Part shown: positions 20,537 to 32,861 of the stretch, piece after piece | Layout: each line of letters starts with the position of its first letter | Position numbering within the stretch: position 1 is the stretch's first letter | Origin: Bromus sterilis | Lineage: Eukaryota; Streptophyta; Magnoliopsida; Poales; Poaceae | DNA length: 64,000 nucleotides | Assembly (NCBI GenBank): GCA_950022295.1 | Contig: OX465598.1 | Span: forward strand, 186,243,501-186,307,500 | Reading direction: 5' to 3' | Notes under the pieces: generated by a model | The model's database searches: none | The model's input: only the letters and a program-made list of their open reading frames with translations | Told to the model about the DNA's origin: nothing | Position numbers and translations under genes: made by a program

Positions 20537-23203
20537 TTACGGGAGCGCTTCTTCTGCGAGTCCCGTGGTCCTACTGCCTTGGTGGGCTACGAAGGCTTCT
20601 GCTATCTTGTGGAATTCCTTGTCGCAGCGGTCGGATCTGACGAAACTGCCGCTGATTGTGATGACCCCGTGTGGGCCTGGCATCTTCAGCTTGAGGTAGG
20701 CGTAATGGGGTACAACCATGAGGCGAGCGAAAGCTGGTCATCCGAGGATTGCGTGGTATTGTGACTTCCAGTCGACCACTTCAAAGTCCAGCGTTTCCTT
20801 GCGGAAGTTTGTCGCGTTCCCGAAGACTACCTCCAGGCTTATCCTTCCGAGGGGGTAGACTGCTTTTCCTGGTACGATCCCGTGGAAGGTTGTGCCTGAG
20901 GACTTGAGTGCGTTGTTTTGGATGAGCATGTCATTGAGTGTTCGGGTTAAGATGATGTTGATCCCACTGCCGCCGTCCATGAATACTCGCGACATGTCGT
21001 AATTTCTGATTCTGTCCTCGAGTACTAGCGCGGCGTGCCCTGGTTGGGGAACGACTGGCGGGTGGTCGTCCCGGGAGAAGGCGATTTCTGTCTCCGACCC
21101 GCGCAGGTACTCTGGTACGGCCGGGTGTGCGGAGGTTGCCAGGAAGACTTGTCTGGTGACTTGTTTCTGCTGCCTGTTGGAAGGCCTGCCTTCTTGTATC
21201 ATGTAGATCCTCCCGTGGGCTTCTGGGTACTGGTCTTCTTCTTCTTCTGGTGTCCTTTGTCGTTCCTGGATGGCGGCCACCTGTCTTGTTGGCAGAGGGG
21301 GGGCTGGTGGCGCGTTGTGGGCGACTAGCCCGACTGCTATGCTTGCGAGTGGTCGTACTGTAGCGGCCGCGGAGCGGCTTTTCTCCTCGGCCAACTCGTT
21401 GAAGCTTCTGCAATTCCTGAGGGTGTGGGACGATCTGAGCTCTCCTCGCTCGTTTCTGAATCCGTGTATAGAACACGGTCCGTCGAGTTGTTCTTTGGCG
21501 GAGCGGAATGCGCGAGTGCCGTCGCGTGGCTGCCTTGTCCTCCATTCGCATTTCTGAGCTTGGGGCTCGTCTTCTGGGTTGTCTCGTCGTTGTGGTCTGT
21601 TGTCGTCGCGGTGCCTGCCGTTCCGATCGTCCGAGAAACCGGCGGCGACCATGTCAGGTCCTCTGTCGTCGTAGAAGTTCCGTCTGGGTCGCTTCCTTCT
21701 TCTGTCGGCTCCTCTATCTCCGTTGTAGTCGTAGTCGTACTCTGATCGTGCAGTGTGGGTTTCTGTTTCATTATGAACAAAATCTTCTCCGTCCGCCCAG
21801 CTGTTGGCTAGTTCTAACAGCCGTGCGAGTGTTCGGACTTTCATATGTCCGAGCTGCTTCTTGAATTCAACGCGCTGTAAACCTCGCCTGAACGCGTCGA
21901 TCGCACTTTCGTTCGAGATGTCTTCCGCTGAATTATTGAGTATCGTCCATCGCTAGATGTATGCTCGCAGGGTCTCCCTCGTTCCTTGTTTGCATGCCCG
22001 CAGTTCCTCGAGTGAGGCTGGTCGCTTGTATGTGGATTTGAAGTTTTCTATAAAAGCTCCTCGGAACTGGCTCCAGGAGCTGATGGATCCGCACCGGAGA
22101 TTCTTCAGCCAATGTCGAGCGGAGCTCTCGAGCATGAGCTGTACGTACTGCATTGCCGTGATGTTGGTTCCTCTCTGAAACTTGACTTCTGTTAGGTAGT
22201 CGTCGAGCCATGCCTCCGGCTCCTCGAGTCCGTTGTACTTTAGTGTTGTGGAGTTCAGTTTGAACCCGTTTGGCATTCGTGTCTCACGTATGGCACGTGT
22301 GAAGCATAGTGCTCCACATGGCTCGATTTCCTCGTCGGAAGCCTATTCGTCCAAGTACTCCTCGCGTGCTGCGCGTCTTCGCCTGCTTCGGTTGACTCTA
22401 TTCTGTGTGATGTCGTCTCGCGCATCTCGTCGAGTGCTGCGGCGCCTGTTGTTGTCGTCGCTGTCGTGCTTCTTGTTTCTGTCGGAGCGTCTGCGCCTGT
22501 CGTCGTCGTCGTCTGGTGAAATGGGGTCCCTGTCCGGTGTTCGTTCGCGAGCCTGCCGTTTTGTGCTGGATTTCTTGGGCACCGAGGCATCGATGGAGTC
22601 CTTAATTATCTGCAAAGCGATGGAAGTGTAGCGATCTGACTTGCCCTTTCTGCTTTTCTGGGCGCGAGACAGGTAGTCCTGGGCGCTTATGAGTGCTTCT
22701 GCCGGAGTGAGGGGCTCTTCTTCGTCATCGTCTTCCTCTAGTCTGAAGTCGTCTTCGAGTTTCCGCACCACTCTCGCCCTTTCTGTTTTCCGCAGATTGT
22801 TGAGTTTCGATCTGTTGCGGGTGGGGGAGTCGTGGCCTGGTGAGTCACTTCTGGGAGGTTGTCTGCGGCTCCTTTTCTTTTCGAGTTCCGCCTTCTCTTG
22901 CTTCTCCATGGCTAGGCGCCATTGTCTCGTCTGCTGGGTTAGCTCGTCCGCTAGCTTGTTGTATGCCCTTATCTCGTCTCTTGAGGCGTCTGGTGGTAGT
23001 AGCCTGCCGCGGGCCACTGCTTCCTTTACCATTTCCATTGATTCCTTGGACAAGTATATTTTTTCTCTGGGTGGTTCGTCTGCTGCTGCAACCAGGGTTT
23101 GCTGCCTGCTGCGCGATGGCTGACTGCTTTTTTGATTGCTGGGTCCTTGTTCCTCCGGGACTTTCATTGGTATGGATCCCGGTTCTCCTAGCTTTACGAC
23201 CAT
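20537..23203 (-). pseudogene. Tat Gag-protease, one frame with three in-frame stops
   Basis: An 889-codon frame reads through TAG at 22343-22345, TAG at 21953-21955 and TGA at 20738-20740 with no frame change. Segments: a charged Gag N-terminus rich in K/R/E (23203-22343); the Gag capsid-like domain (PEAWLDDYL, HWLKNLRCGSISSW, 22276-21953); a basic linker with a CSIHGF-type motif; and a retropepsin with VFMDGGSGINII followed by an ILG block. The RT normally found downstream is missing and the frame ends at 20537. With three stops this copy cannot make full Gag. Confidence 0.85.
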
Positions 23204-23739
23204 CTTACTGGTGTTGCCAGGCCTGCCGCCCTGCTGGTGGTTGGGGTGTCTTGACGAGTGCCCGGATCGTCGACTCGTCCGTTGTTACCTGACGCTGGTG
23301 CGCCAACTTCTGCCATGAACACACCTGCGATGGTGTCCTTGCCGCCTCCTTGCTGATACGTGTGATGGTGCTTCTCCATGTTGGGGCACCACTCGAGAGG
23401 TCGCGAGTGGCGTGGAGCCTTGGGTTGGGTGGGTAGCTACGGCTGCCAGATAGGTTTGCCGTGCGGGCGGCGTCCGCTCCGGTCACTGCTGCAGGTGTTG
23501 CCGTGGGTGCGCGGGTGCCATCGGTGAGGCGAAGAGTCCCCGAATGGTTGATGTAGATCTGATACACTCCGAAGATCAGATTGACGCCGGAGTGTAGATC
23601 GGTAAAGACTGGCTGGAGGGCCGGGAGGTGTGCCGTGAATCCGAGGGACTCGAACAGATTAGATCTTGCCGGAGCCGCTGAGTCGATGAGTGCCGATGAT
23701 GATGAGGCCGCTGAGATCGCGTTCCCAACCTGCGCGGTA
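23204..23739 (-). other. leader of the Tat element
   Basis: Untranslated sequence between the primer site and the first Gag methionine. Open frames are present but hold no domain I recognise. Confidence 0.5.
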
Positions 23740-23755
23740 CCCACAGACGGCACCA
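23740..23755 (-). other. primer binding site of the Tat element
   Basis: The minus strand reads TGGTGCCGTCTGTGGG two bases inside the right LTR. This is the form of primer site usual in Tat/RIRE2-type gypsy elements, and it sets the element's orientation. Confidence 0.8.
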
Positions 23756-23757
23756 AT

Positions 23758-24204
23758 TGATGGGGATCAACCCCGGCAAATCCCATGGTCAGGGACCTTG
23801 GGTTAGTCATGAGAGGCACAGGTTGGACGATAGCTCATCGGCAAACAGGAGGATACGTTCCTGCTAAATATTATTGATGAGGGAGATGCGATTACAGTGG
23901 ATGCCAAGGCTGGAGCGCTCAAGGCTAGGGTTACAGATGATATTGGTTGCCTTTGGCGTCGCCCCTCCTAGCCCTTATATGTCGGGATAGGTCTCGGGGA
24001 ATTCATCTACGTTTACAGGTAAGCTTTCCTAACCCTAGCTTGCTCCGTACGACAGGTCTTTGCACCTTCCTTGTGAGTCGCAGACTCCTACGTCGGTGCC
24101 AATTAGCGGGCCAAGGCGGGTCTAGGCGGGTCTTCATGGGCCTTCTATCTTCAGGGACACCGGGTAGGCCAATCTGTAGGAGTCGTGGGGTCACCCCCTC
24201 GTCA
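23758..24204 (-). repeat. 5' LTR of the Tat element
   Basis: Starts TGATGGGGATCAACCCC and ends CCCCCTCGTCA on the plus strand, followed by the ACTGG flank at 24205-24209. A CATATAAGG TATA-like box lies at about 23974-23984 on the minus strand. Confidence 0.93.
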
Positions 24205-25452
24205 ACTGGTGACCATTGACCTCGAAGTTCACCGGAGGAGCATGACCTTCGACAAGCTTGGAAAAGACATTTCAGCACTGCAGGACGTTGATGTCATTGT
24301 GTGTTCCTGGCATGCCAAAGAAGGAGCGCCAAATCCAGAGATCATGTTTAGGAACTGCCTCAAGTACCACACTACAATGACCTTTTGCGCCGTTGTACAT
24401 CCCCTGCCAAGAAAATGGACAGTTCTTCCATTCCAATGCATGCAACCGATGCTTCCAAGCATCCCAAGAAATCCTCTTGCTTCATTCTCTGCTAGGATCC
24501 GAGCAGTGTCTTTAACATTTGGTGCTCGCAAGTACTGTCCTCCAAAGCAGCCCACCACTGCTTTGGAAAACTTGTACATACACTCAAGGGCGGTGGACTC
24601 GACCATGCGTGCATAGTCTTCATGTTGATCACCAGGAGCTCCGTATGCAAGCATCCTCATTGCCGTTGTGCACTTCTGAAGTGTGGATAATCCAACTGTG
24701 CCGGTGCAATCTTTCTTGCAAACGAAGTAGTTGTCATACTCTCGAAGTGAATTGACAATGCGAAGAAAGAGCTTTCGGCCCATGCGGTACCGGCGCCGGA
24801 ATGTCTTCTCGCCGTGTAGGGGAACATCGGCAAAGTAGTCGGAATAGAGCGAGCAATAGCCCTCCGAACGGCGCCTCTCCTTTGCCTTCCGGTGGTCCAT
24901 CTTGGAGCCGCCCCGGTGCGGTGCCGTGTTGGCGCCAAACAGGTCGGCCAAGGCGGCGAGCATCATGAGGTGTTCGTCGTCCTCGGAGCCGGCGGCGGAC
25001 TCTTCCTCCTCCATCAGCGCGGCGAAGAGCACCTCGTCGTCGGAGTCCGTCTCGGCGCGGCAATTCGCCGAACACCTGGGGTGCGGTGTGGTCGCGGCCA
25101 GTCGCCGGTGATCTCGCCTGTTCGCGTCTCGCCGGCCAACCGCTGCTGTACTTGGCAATCTTGGAAGGGGGGGCGGTGGGGGTGGAGCAGCGGCGTGTTT
25201 GGCTACAGCGCAACGGCTACCTTGCAGCGGCGCGGTACCGGCGGCGACAAGGGTGGTGGGGGAGAAGCGGTGGATTTTTGGGCGGTTTGCTCTGCCAGTG
25301 GGCCAGCCGGCTCTTTTCGCTTCGTCCGGCGCCCCCAAGCGACCCCCAGCGCGCCGGGTTGGCTTGGGATCGCCGGACTCAAAATTCGGCCGATCCGGAG
25401 ATATTTGGGCCCTTGGGGGCGCGACTGGGCGTATTTTGTCCGTCCGGAGCAA
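24205..25452 (-). pseudogene. Harbinger transposase, N-terminal and core fragment
   Basis: Features in order are an acidic N-terminus (EEEESAAGSEDDEH), a basic helix region (YCSLYSDYFADVPLHGEK, FRRRYRM), and LGSIGCMHW where the family has D in place of the second G, so the first catalytic Asp is lost. A one-base deletion just after CMHW (about 24437) shifts the NCPFSWQG to VNFEVNG region into another frame, and a stop lies near 24281. It rejoins 12260-12435 across the Tat element. The transposase would cut at the transposon ends; this copy is dead. Confidence 0.87.
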
Positions 25453-25501
25453 ATAGCGCCGGCTTGGGGGCCTCCTGGGGGCGCGGCTGGAGATGCTCTA
25501 A

Positions 25502-27635
25502 GCTTGGGGATGCCCCCGTGCATCCCCTTCTCCATCAACAATCATCAGTTCGTCCTTCTCCATGCTATATTTTTATCTCTTCATGTGTTATGTGCTAAAC
25601 TTGGAGCGTCTAGCTCTTTAATTTTTAGTTTGTTTTAGTTTTTCTTTCTGTTCATAACAAGTTGGACACAAGCCCTCATTGTTTGTTAGAGAAACACGCT
25701 CCACTCCAATCTAGAACACAACATAGGTTTGCATGCATATATTTCTGGGTGTTCTTTATCTTTTCATAGCTACGGTCATGCTTAGCTCTTAGTTTTCATG
25801 CTTTATCTTTAGCTTTTATTTAGGTTGCTTTTGGAACTCTCTTGAGTTATCATGCTTATCTTGTTTAGAGAGTTGATATGTTGCAATGATTTGTGTGTCT
25901 TGCATGCGTAGGTAATTGAGGTTGCTATTATAAGTATAGTAGTAACTTGCAATAGTTTTGAGGTATTGATTTGAGTAATGTTTGGACTTTTGGTGCCAAG
26001 AGCTTGAGCCTATTTGTGATAGGTGCATATTTTGGGCAATCTGTGTTTATTGTTGAATACTACAAAAATTAGTTCAGAACTCTAGCTACTAGATGGATTG
26101 ATAACCTCTGGAGGTTTTGGAATATATGGAGTACCCTCACGTACCACGGGTCGAGGATGCGCAAGGATAACCAAACCCCCGTGCACTCCTCCTCGGGGTA
26201 CTTGTCTCTTTGTGAACCTCCTGATTAGATAGAGAGTTACCGATAATAAGTGCAAGAGTTCTTCATACTAATGCGATTATTTGATTGTTGGCACTTCCAC
26301 CTTCCATATTTTTCTAGCCTCTTCGTTACCGTGCATTGCCCTTTCTCGTCTTGAGAGTTGGTGCAAATTTCGCCGGTGCATCCAAGCCCTTATATCCTTC
26401 CTCAAAACAGCCACCATACCTACCTATCAAGGCATTTCCATAGCCTTTCCAAGATACATTGACATGCAACATCCATCATCTCATGAATTGATCTTCATGT
26501 CATGCATGTTTTTGCTTGATCAAGGAGCCGCATAGTATCATTGCATATCCTGCTACACTGGCAGAGGCATACATTTGCATACATCATGATAGTTTTTCAG
26601 TTTTCTTTATGTTGAGTACTGATTGTAAAGTGTGAGGATCTTCTTTATATTCTTGTAAAAATATAGAGTGTTTCCCTTAAGTGAGGAAAAATCCCAAAGA
26701 GGACAAATTAAAAGATCCCAAAGAGGACAAATGAGAGATATATAGAAAGAGCCAATGAGGCCACCAAAATACAAAAGGAAAGAAAAAAAGAAAAAGAAAT
26801 AAAAAGAGAGAAGGGGGCAACACTACTATTCCTTTTAAAAGGTCCACACTCGTACTCCATTGTCATATTTGTACTCCATAGAGATATTCATATCATTCAT
26901 GGATAACTATATGGGGATCCTTACACTCTAGAACTGGGCTTGCATATTCCAAGCATGAGACTCCTCAAAAGAGCTCTAGGTCTTCATGAGCAAGCAAGTT
27001 GGATGCACTCCCATTAGTTCCATTGGAGAGCTTACCTTAGCTCATATATGCATCCGTTGCATGGCAATCCCTACTCCTCACATCATATCTATCATTTGGC
27101 TTTCTCTCGCCTATGATTGTCCTCATTGATGTGAGCCTTTCACACATTTTTTTCTTCCTTCCCCATCATTATTCTATTTGCCAAAGTGCCAACATATCTT
27201 GCCCGCGCTCATCCATTGCATGAGTGCTCAAAGTCGAAAGGGAGAGGATCAATTTGACTTGTACCTGACTAGTGGTCTGGGACGAGTTAAAATAAGATTC
27301 CGAAGGAGACCAAGTGTGAAGTAATAGTAGATTGAGTTTTCAATTAAACTATATAGTAATTTTATACTCTAAACCCATCTACCACTTCTTGCATGCAAAC
27401 ACCATTTGGAGACATTCGAGCCACGGACAGCGAGAGCTCTTGCACCTTTATGTTCATGATTTGCTAGTTTCAATACTAGATATAGACTCTTGCTTGTTAT
27501 TGTCTTGACTTTAATTGGATATCTTACTTGCTTTACTTTGAAATTTCTTATATGTGTGTTAGCATGTCACCACATAAATTATCCATGTTATCATTTACCT
27601 ACTCGAGGACGAGCAGGAATTAATCTTGGGGATGT
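25502..27635 (+). repeat. 3' internal region of an Athila-type gypsy element
   Basis: This is related in reverse orientation to 61037-63250; the two share the GGGGATGC...CATCCCC block at the far end and the CTCGAGGACGAGCAGGAATT block at the LTR side. No gag or pol domain is visible. It ends in CTTGGGGATG, a purine-rich tract directly before an LTR start. It is the long 3' noncoding part of the element whose 5' LTR piece is at 11590-12259. Confidence 0.6.
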
Positions 27636-28350
27636 TTATACGTCCCAAACGTATCTATAATTTCTGCTTGTTCCATGCTTATATGGGTGATATTGCTATG
27701 TGTTTTGATGCACTTTCATATCTTTTTATAACATATTTGAGAACTAACCTTTTAATGGTTGCAAGAGTGCACAAGTTCTTCTTTTTGTACTTTATGTGTA
27801 GGAATTATTTTGATAAAGGAGAAATCACGAAAAGAAGCTTTGTTGGAGTTGGACTCTAACTGTGCCGAAATTTTTCCCCACCAGACAAGTTTTAAAGATC
27901 GTCTTGGAAACGCTAGAAAACGGCCTCAAATGGAAAAAACTTAAACTACAAAGTTGTAGAGAATTTTGTTCCGGTGGATCTAGGCATAAAACTCGACCCA
28001 ATCGGAGTTCTGATGCTCCCTCTACCCACGAAATATCGAAGACATAATCTAGTTGACGGGAATCCGAGAGTCTTTATAAAGAGAGGAAACCTAGGTCAAA
28101 GGGCACCACGAAATTTCTCCCCTTGGCATCCGTCTTGAGGGGGAGATCCATCTACAAACCAGCACCATCTCCAAGGAAGAAGAAGGGGGCCAAGGGCCAC
28201 TTCCCCCAAGGGTCGTGGCCGCCCCCATGGCTGTGGCCGCCGCCGTCTCCTTCACCTCCTCCGAGCTGCACGTCTCCATCAACAACTCTCTTTTTCTCAC
28301 CATGTCAATGTGTGCCTTTAATATGGACCTACAATTGAATTTTAGCACTT
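27636..28350 (+). repeat. start of an Athila-type LTR (truncated)
   Basis: Opens TTATACGTCCCAAACG, matching TGATACGTCCCAAACG at the LTR of the 59398-61036 copy apart from one base. Similarity to that LTR fades within about 150 bases, so this is a related subfamily. The 3' half seen in the other copies is not found before the copia insertion; the end coordinate is approximate. Confidence 0.5.
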
Positions 28351-28645
28351 TGTCCTATGTGTCTACACTCAATATGGTTTCGTAGAATCCTTTATCCAAA
28401 TAATTAATCTCATTGCATGGTCTTAACTTTAAAATTGCAAATTCCCCACTTTACGTTGGATTCATGCAGTTTTACACACTCATGACAAATTGCATAATAT
28501 TATTCCCATTTATATTTGATACGTGGAAATCTCTCAAGCCTTTCCCATCTGCGGTAATATGATTCTCCTGACAAAGTAATATACATGCTCAGAGCCGATA
28601 GAGGGTTGATCAAGCCCCTAGGTCTCTGAGAAAAGGTGTAAAACT
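28351..28645. other. unclassified sequence left of the copia element
   Basis: AT-rich, no domain on either strand. The last five bases, AAACT, are the copia target duplication, so it was contiguous with 45220 onward before that insertion. Confidence 0.4.
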
Positions 28646-30353
28646 TGTTGGAATACGGGGCAGAAAACACAAAATATTCATACCTACGGTACCCGAACCC
28701 AAGATCTATGCTATGGCGATGTAAAGTAACGGACATAATCGGTGTTCATACCTTTGAAGACCGAAAGAGGGAAACGTTCTTGCGAACGTGGCTGGCATAG
28801 ACTCGAAACTACGACCTCCCTGTCGTGTAGAAGACCACCACCGGCGAGGATGACTCCCGGTAAACCTCCAGCGACGAAGTAGCACCACAGGTGTAGTGCC
28901 TCGAAGAGATTATACACGTACGGTACAATCGATGTTCCTCCCGGGCCCCGAACCAGGCGAGCAGCGGAAGAAAGACGGCTACGGATCCCGACTCCGGCAG
29001 AATGACGGCCTCCCTTATGGAGGAGAACTCCAACCAGGTGCAGACTCCAAACAAGGGGAGTCCACTTCCGGGAAGGAGAAGGAGGAAGAAGGAGATATTG
29101 GTGTGTTGGAAAAAAGGGGGGCTACCCCTCCTTATATAGGCCAAGGGGGGTGTGATCCTCCTCCCCTCCCCCATGTGGGACTAAACTCCCAAGGGGGGGA
29201 GTGCGCCGGCCATAGGGGGGGATGGGCCCCACCCTTGGCGCCAAGCCCAAGGGGGGAGACCCCCTCCTCCCTTAATGGGCCCCATGAGCCCATTTAGCCT
29301 TTTCCCATTTTTTTAATTTTTTTAATATGTTTTAAAAATTTAATTCAGATAATTAAATAATAAAACATTATTAAAACAATTAAAATTTATTTTGAACTAT
29401 TCAAAATGTCCGGAAACCATTCCGTCCTCCTCCGGAACTATTCCGGTGATTCCTCCTATTTCACCGATTGATCCCGTAATTGTCCTATGCATCGATTGCC
29501 CTTAAGTGTAACACCCTAACGGTCCGGGAAACAACAGACATGGTCGAGACTCTTCTCATTGACCAATGACTAGTCAGTTGGACCTGGTTACAATCCTTGA
29601 CAGCCCCTGCGCTTCCATCGAATGAACTTCGGTCGCTTTTGGAAACCGTTAACGATACGACGTAATCCCTTTGTGCTGCGGTACTTTGTTTGTCCGAGGT
29701 TTGATCGTCGGTATCCTACATACCGTGTTCACATCTCGTTCACAACAAACAAGTTTACTCGTCCATGATCATTGCATCTCTTGTGACCTAGTCACTTGCT
29801 TGCAAGCTATTGATGCAATATCACCGAGTGGGCCCAGAGTACCTGTCCTGTCACAAGGACTGACAAATCCCGCTCTGATCTATTAACATACTCATCAACC
29901 ATCTATTTCGGAATACCCAAAGTGCACCGTTATAGCCAGCATATTTCAGTCAGGCGGTGGGATACAAATCAAAGTCTCCTCATATATGACAATTACGTAT
30001 GATCATTACGGTCTAAGGACTAAGCCATATGTTACAAAGTCATAGCAACGCTGAACTATGTGACTCGATCACATTGCAATACTTTAGGTGGGTGTACGTC
30101 CATCACATCATTCCCCTTAACGATATGACCTCATTGTCAATGGACTTAAGTGTCGCCATGATCAGGAAAGCTTGATCAATCAATTGCCCAATGTGATAGT
30201 TTACCCGAGTTACACTACGGACCATGTTTTATACTACACCTGTATTAGTATTTCCAAGTAATACAGTTATAGCATAGTATAAAACTTATTATGAACAAAA
30301 CGGATATGTGACAAATATCTTTATTAATTTGTCTCTAGGGAACATACCCAACA
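28646..30353 (-). repeat. copia 3' LTR
   Basis: 1708 bp. Minus-strand start TGTTGGGTATGTTCCCTAG. It includes a TATA-like CTATATAAGG near 29131-29140 and is similar throughout to 43497-45214. Confidence 0.95.
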
Positions 30354-30364
30354 GTCTCCCACTT
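30354..30364 (-). other. copia polypurine tract
   Basis: AAGTGGGAGAC on the minus strand, directly before the 3' LTR start TGTTGGG. Confidence 0.8.
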
Positions 30365-30384
30365 GCACTAGAGTACAAATTACA

Positions 30385-31123
30385 CTAGTTTACATCAGGT
30401 ATGTATCTAACACCAATGGTCTCTCGGTGTTCTTCAAACTTGCCCTGTGGAAGAGGTTTATTCATCGGGTCTGCTGCGTTCAGATCCGTATGTATCTTGT
30501 GAATCCTAGTGTGTCCATCCCTGACGTAGTCTCGCGTCACATGGAACTTTCGGAGGATGTGCTTGGCTGTAGAGTGAGTTCTTGGCTCCTTCGCGTTAGC
30601 AATGGCACCCCTGTTATCGCAGAAGATTCCCACGGGGTCAGTGCAGCTGGGAAAGACGCCAAGCTCGATCACGAACTTCTTCAGCCACAACGCCTCGTTT
30701 GACGCTTCGCAAGCGGCAATATACTCCGACTCCATTGTAGATTGGGCGACGACTGACTGTTTTCCGCTCCTCCAGCTAATTGCGCCACCGTTCAACATGA
30801 AAACATATCTCGTCTGGGATTTCGAGTCATCTAGATCTGAGCCGAGGCTTGCGTCAACGTAACCCTTTACGGTGAGCTCATCATCAACTCCTCCATAAAC
30901 GAGAAAGAGATCCTTGGTTCTTCTCAAGTACTTAAGGATGTTCTTTACTGCTGTCCAGTGAGACATTCCCGGATTACTCTGGTAGCGATTAGTCATACTA
31001 ATGGCCAGTGCTAAATCCGGTCTGGTACATAACATAGCATACATGAGAGAACCTATGGCTGAGGCATAGGGCTTTGAGGACATCTCCTCCTTCTCTTTTG
31101 CTGTGGTTGGGCATTGAGTCCAT
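30385..31123 (-). pseudogene. copia RNase H and RT connection
   Basis: The frame holds YASAIGSLMYAMLCTRPDL, the RNase H start GYVDASLGSD, SVVAQSTMESEYIA and the DNRGAIANAK block, then ends TAA at 30385. It would degrade RNA in the RNA-DNA hybrid. The junction with the RT frame near 31123 lacks the linker expected between the RT thumb and the QCP block, about 60 residues by family comparison, and the frames differ. So RT and RNase H are no longer joined. Confidence 0.88.
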
Positions 31124-32861
31124 TCATGGAAAATTGTCCATTCAGATATTCCTTTACTTCTTCTAAGAATTTCTTATCGTTCCCTATCAGTAATATGTCA
31201 TCTACATATAACACAAGGAATGCTACAGAGCTCCCACTCAGTTTCTTATAGACGCAGAACTCTTCGACGTTTTGGACAAATCCAAAAGCTTTAATGACCT
31301 CATCAAATCGAAGATTCCAGCTCCGAGATGCTTGCTCCAACCCATAGATGGACCGTTGAAGCTTGCACACCTTACCAGCATTCCTTGGATCGATAAACCC
31401 ATCTGGTTGCATCATATACAACTCTTCCTCAATGTTTCCATTAAGGAACGCAGTTTTCACATCCATCTGCCATATCTCGTAATCATGATAGACAGCTATT
31501 GCTAGTAGGATCCGAATAGACTTGATCATCGCTACAGGAGAGAATGTCTCCTCGTAGTCAACTCCTTGAATTTGTCGGAACCCCTTCGCGACAAGTCGAG
31601 CTTTGTAGACAGATACGTTTCCGTCTGCGTCAGTCTTTTTCTTGAAAATCCATTTATTCTCGACGGCCTTGCGGTCCTCGGGAATATCCACCAAAGTCCA
31701 AACTTTGTTGGTGTACATGGAGTCTATTTCGGATTTCATGGCTTCTAGCCATTTCTCGGACTCGGGTCCCCCCATTGCTTCTTTGTAACTCGTAGGTTCA
31801 TCCGACTCATCAGCCGAGATTGCATTCACAAGATGTCCGTAAAACTCGGTAGGTTGACGGACTCTTGATGACCTATGGGGCAAAATAGGTTCCTCTTCAT
31901 TCTCATCATGATCATCATGTATGCCATGATCGTTATGAATGTCTTCCTGACCATTCTCTTCAGCTCCCACTGTGGAAGAAGGTTCCAGAACAATTTCTGT
32001 TGCCGGTTTTTCCATTTGGAGTGATTGGTCAGTCACTTCATCGAGGTCTATTTTCCTCCCACTCAATTCTTTCGAGAGAAACTCTTTCTCAAGAAAGTGT
32101 CCAGTCTTAGCGACAAACGTTTTGCCCTCAGTTTGGTTGTAGAAGGTGTATCCAACAGTTTCCTTTGGATATCCTACAAAGATGCATTTCTCCGCCTTAG
32201 ATTCGAGTTTGTCAGGCTGAAGTTTCCTAACATAAGCCTCACAACCCCAAATCTTCAGGTAAAACAACATTGGTTTCTTGCCAAACCATTCTTCAAACGG
32301 TGTTGTCTTCACGGATTTGGACGGTACCCTATTAAGAACGTAAGCGGCAGTTTCTAATGCATACCCCCAGAATGATGTAGGTAAGTCGGTATGAGACATC
32401 ATTGACCGTACACTATCCAATAGTGTTCGATTACGTCGCTCGGACACACGGTTTCGCTGAGGTGTTCCAGCTGGCGTAAGTTGTGGTACAATACACCAAG
32501 TCTTCAGATGAGTGCCAAACTCGTGACTTAAATACTCGCCTCCTCGATCAGATCAAAGGTGCTTGATTTTCTTCCCGAGTTGATTCTCGACCTCACTCTG
32601 AAATTCCTTGAAATTTTCAAAGGTTTCAGACTTGTGTTTCATTAAATAGATATACCTGTATCTACTTAAGCCATCTGTGAAGGTCACGAAGTAACGAAAA
32701 CCATTGCGTGCGGTGACATTCATTGGTCCGCATACATCAGTATGTATGATCCCTAATAAGTCCACCATGCGCTGCATTGTTCCATTGAATGGAGTCCTTT
32801 TCATTTTGCCCATTAGGCATGGTTCACATGTGTCAAGGAATCCAAAATCCAATGACTCCAT
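31124..32861 (-). pseudogene. copia integrase core and reverse transcriptase
   Basis: One frame with a single stop, TGA at 32553-32555, where the family has Arg before SDRGGEYLS (a CGA to TGA change). Integrase: IIHTDVCGPM (first D), SDRGG (second D), SERRNRTLLD (E), then the GKKP block. A low-complexity acidic linker follows. The RT reads VENKWIFK, YKARLVAKGF, QMDVKTAFLNG and LYVDDILLIG, so its YVDD is intact. The frame breaks off after NGQFSM. Confidence 0.9.

Larger units (their letters stand above)
12436..24204 (-). mobile_element. non-autonomous Tat-lineage gypsy element (gag-pro only, antisense gene)
   Basis: LTRs of 447 bp (12436-12882 and 23758-24204, about 18 differences by eye) begin TG and end CA. 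They are flanked by 5-bp targets ACAGG and ACTGG with one mismatch. The primer site TGGTGCCGTCTGTGGG lies inside the right LTR, giving minus orientation. Gag and protease are present (20537-23203); RT, RNase H and integrase are wholly absent. Between gag-pro and the 3' LTR are a 67-bp tandem array and a spliced antisense gene. Removing two solo LTRs (14559-15474, 17272-18187) leaves an element of about 9.9 kb. It would need enzymes from a related autonomous element. Confidence 0.88.
12260..25498 (-). mobile_element. PIF/Harbinger transposon remnant split by a Tat retrotransposon
   Basis: Two transposase pieces on the minus strand (12260-12435 and 24205-25452) join in frame once the Tat element and its duplicated target (ACAGG / ACTGG) are removed. 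The right end reads GAGCATCTCCAGCC on the minus strand, which resembles grass Harbinger termini, and is followed by TAA, the usual 3-bp target. The left end lacks a matching inverted repeat: the transposase stops just after its ERAFG motif, so the 3' end of the transposon was deleted. Confidence 0.75.

Noticed and set aside
28896..29297. Frames of 80-130 codons in the copia LTRs (also 43747-43995).
   Set aside because: They occur only in LTR sequence, have low-complexity Gly/Pro/Glu content and match no copia protein.
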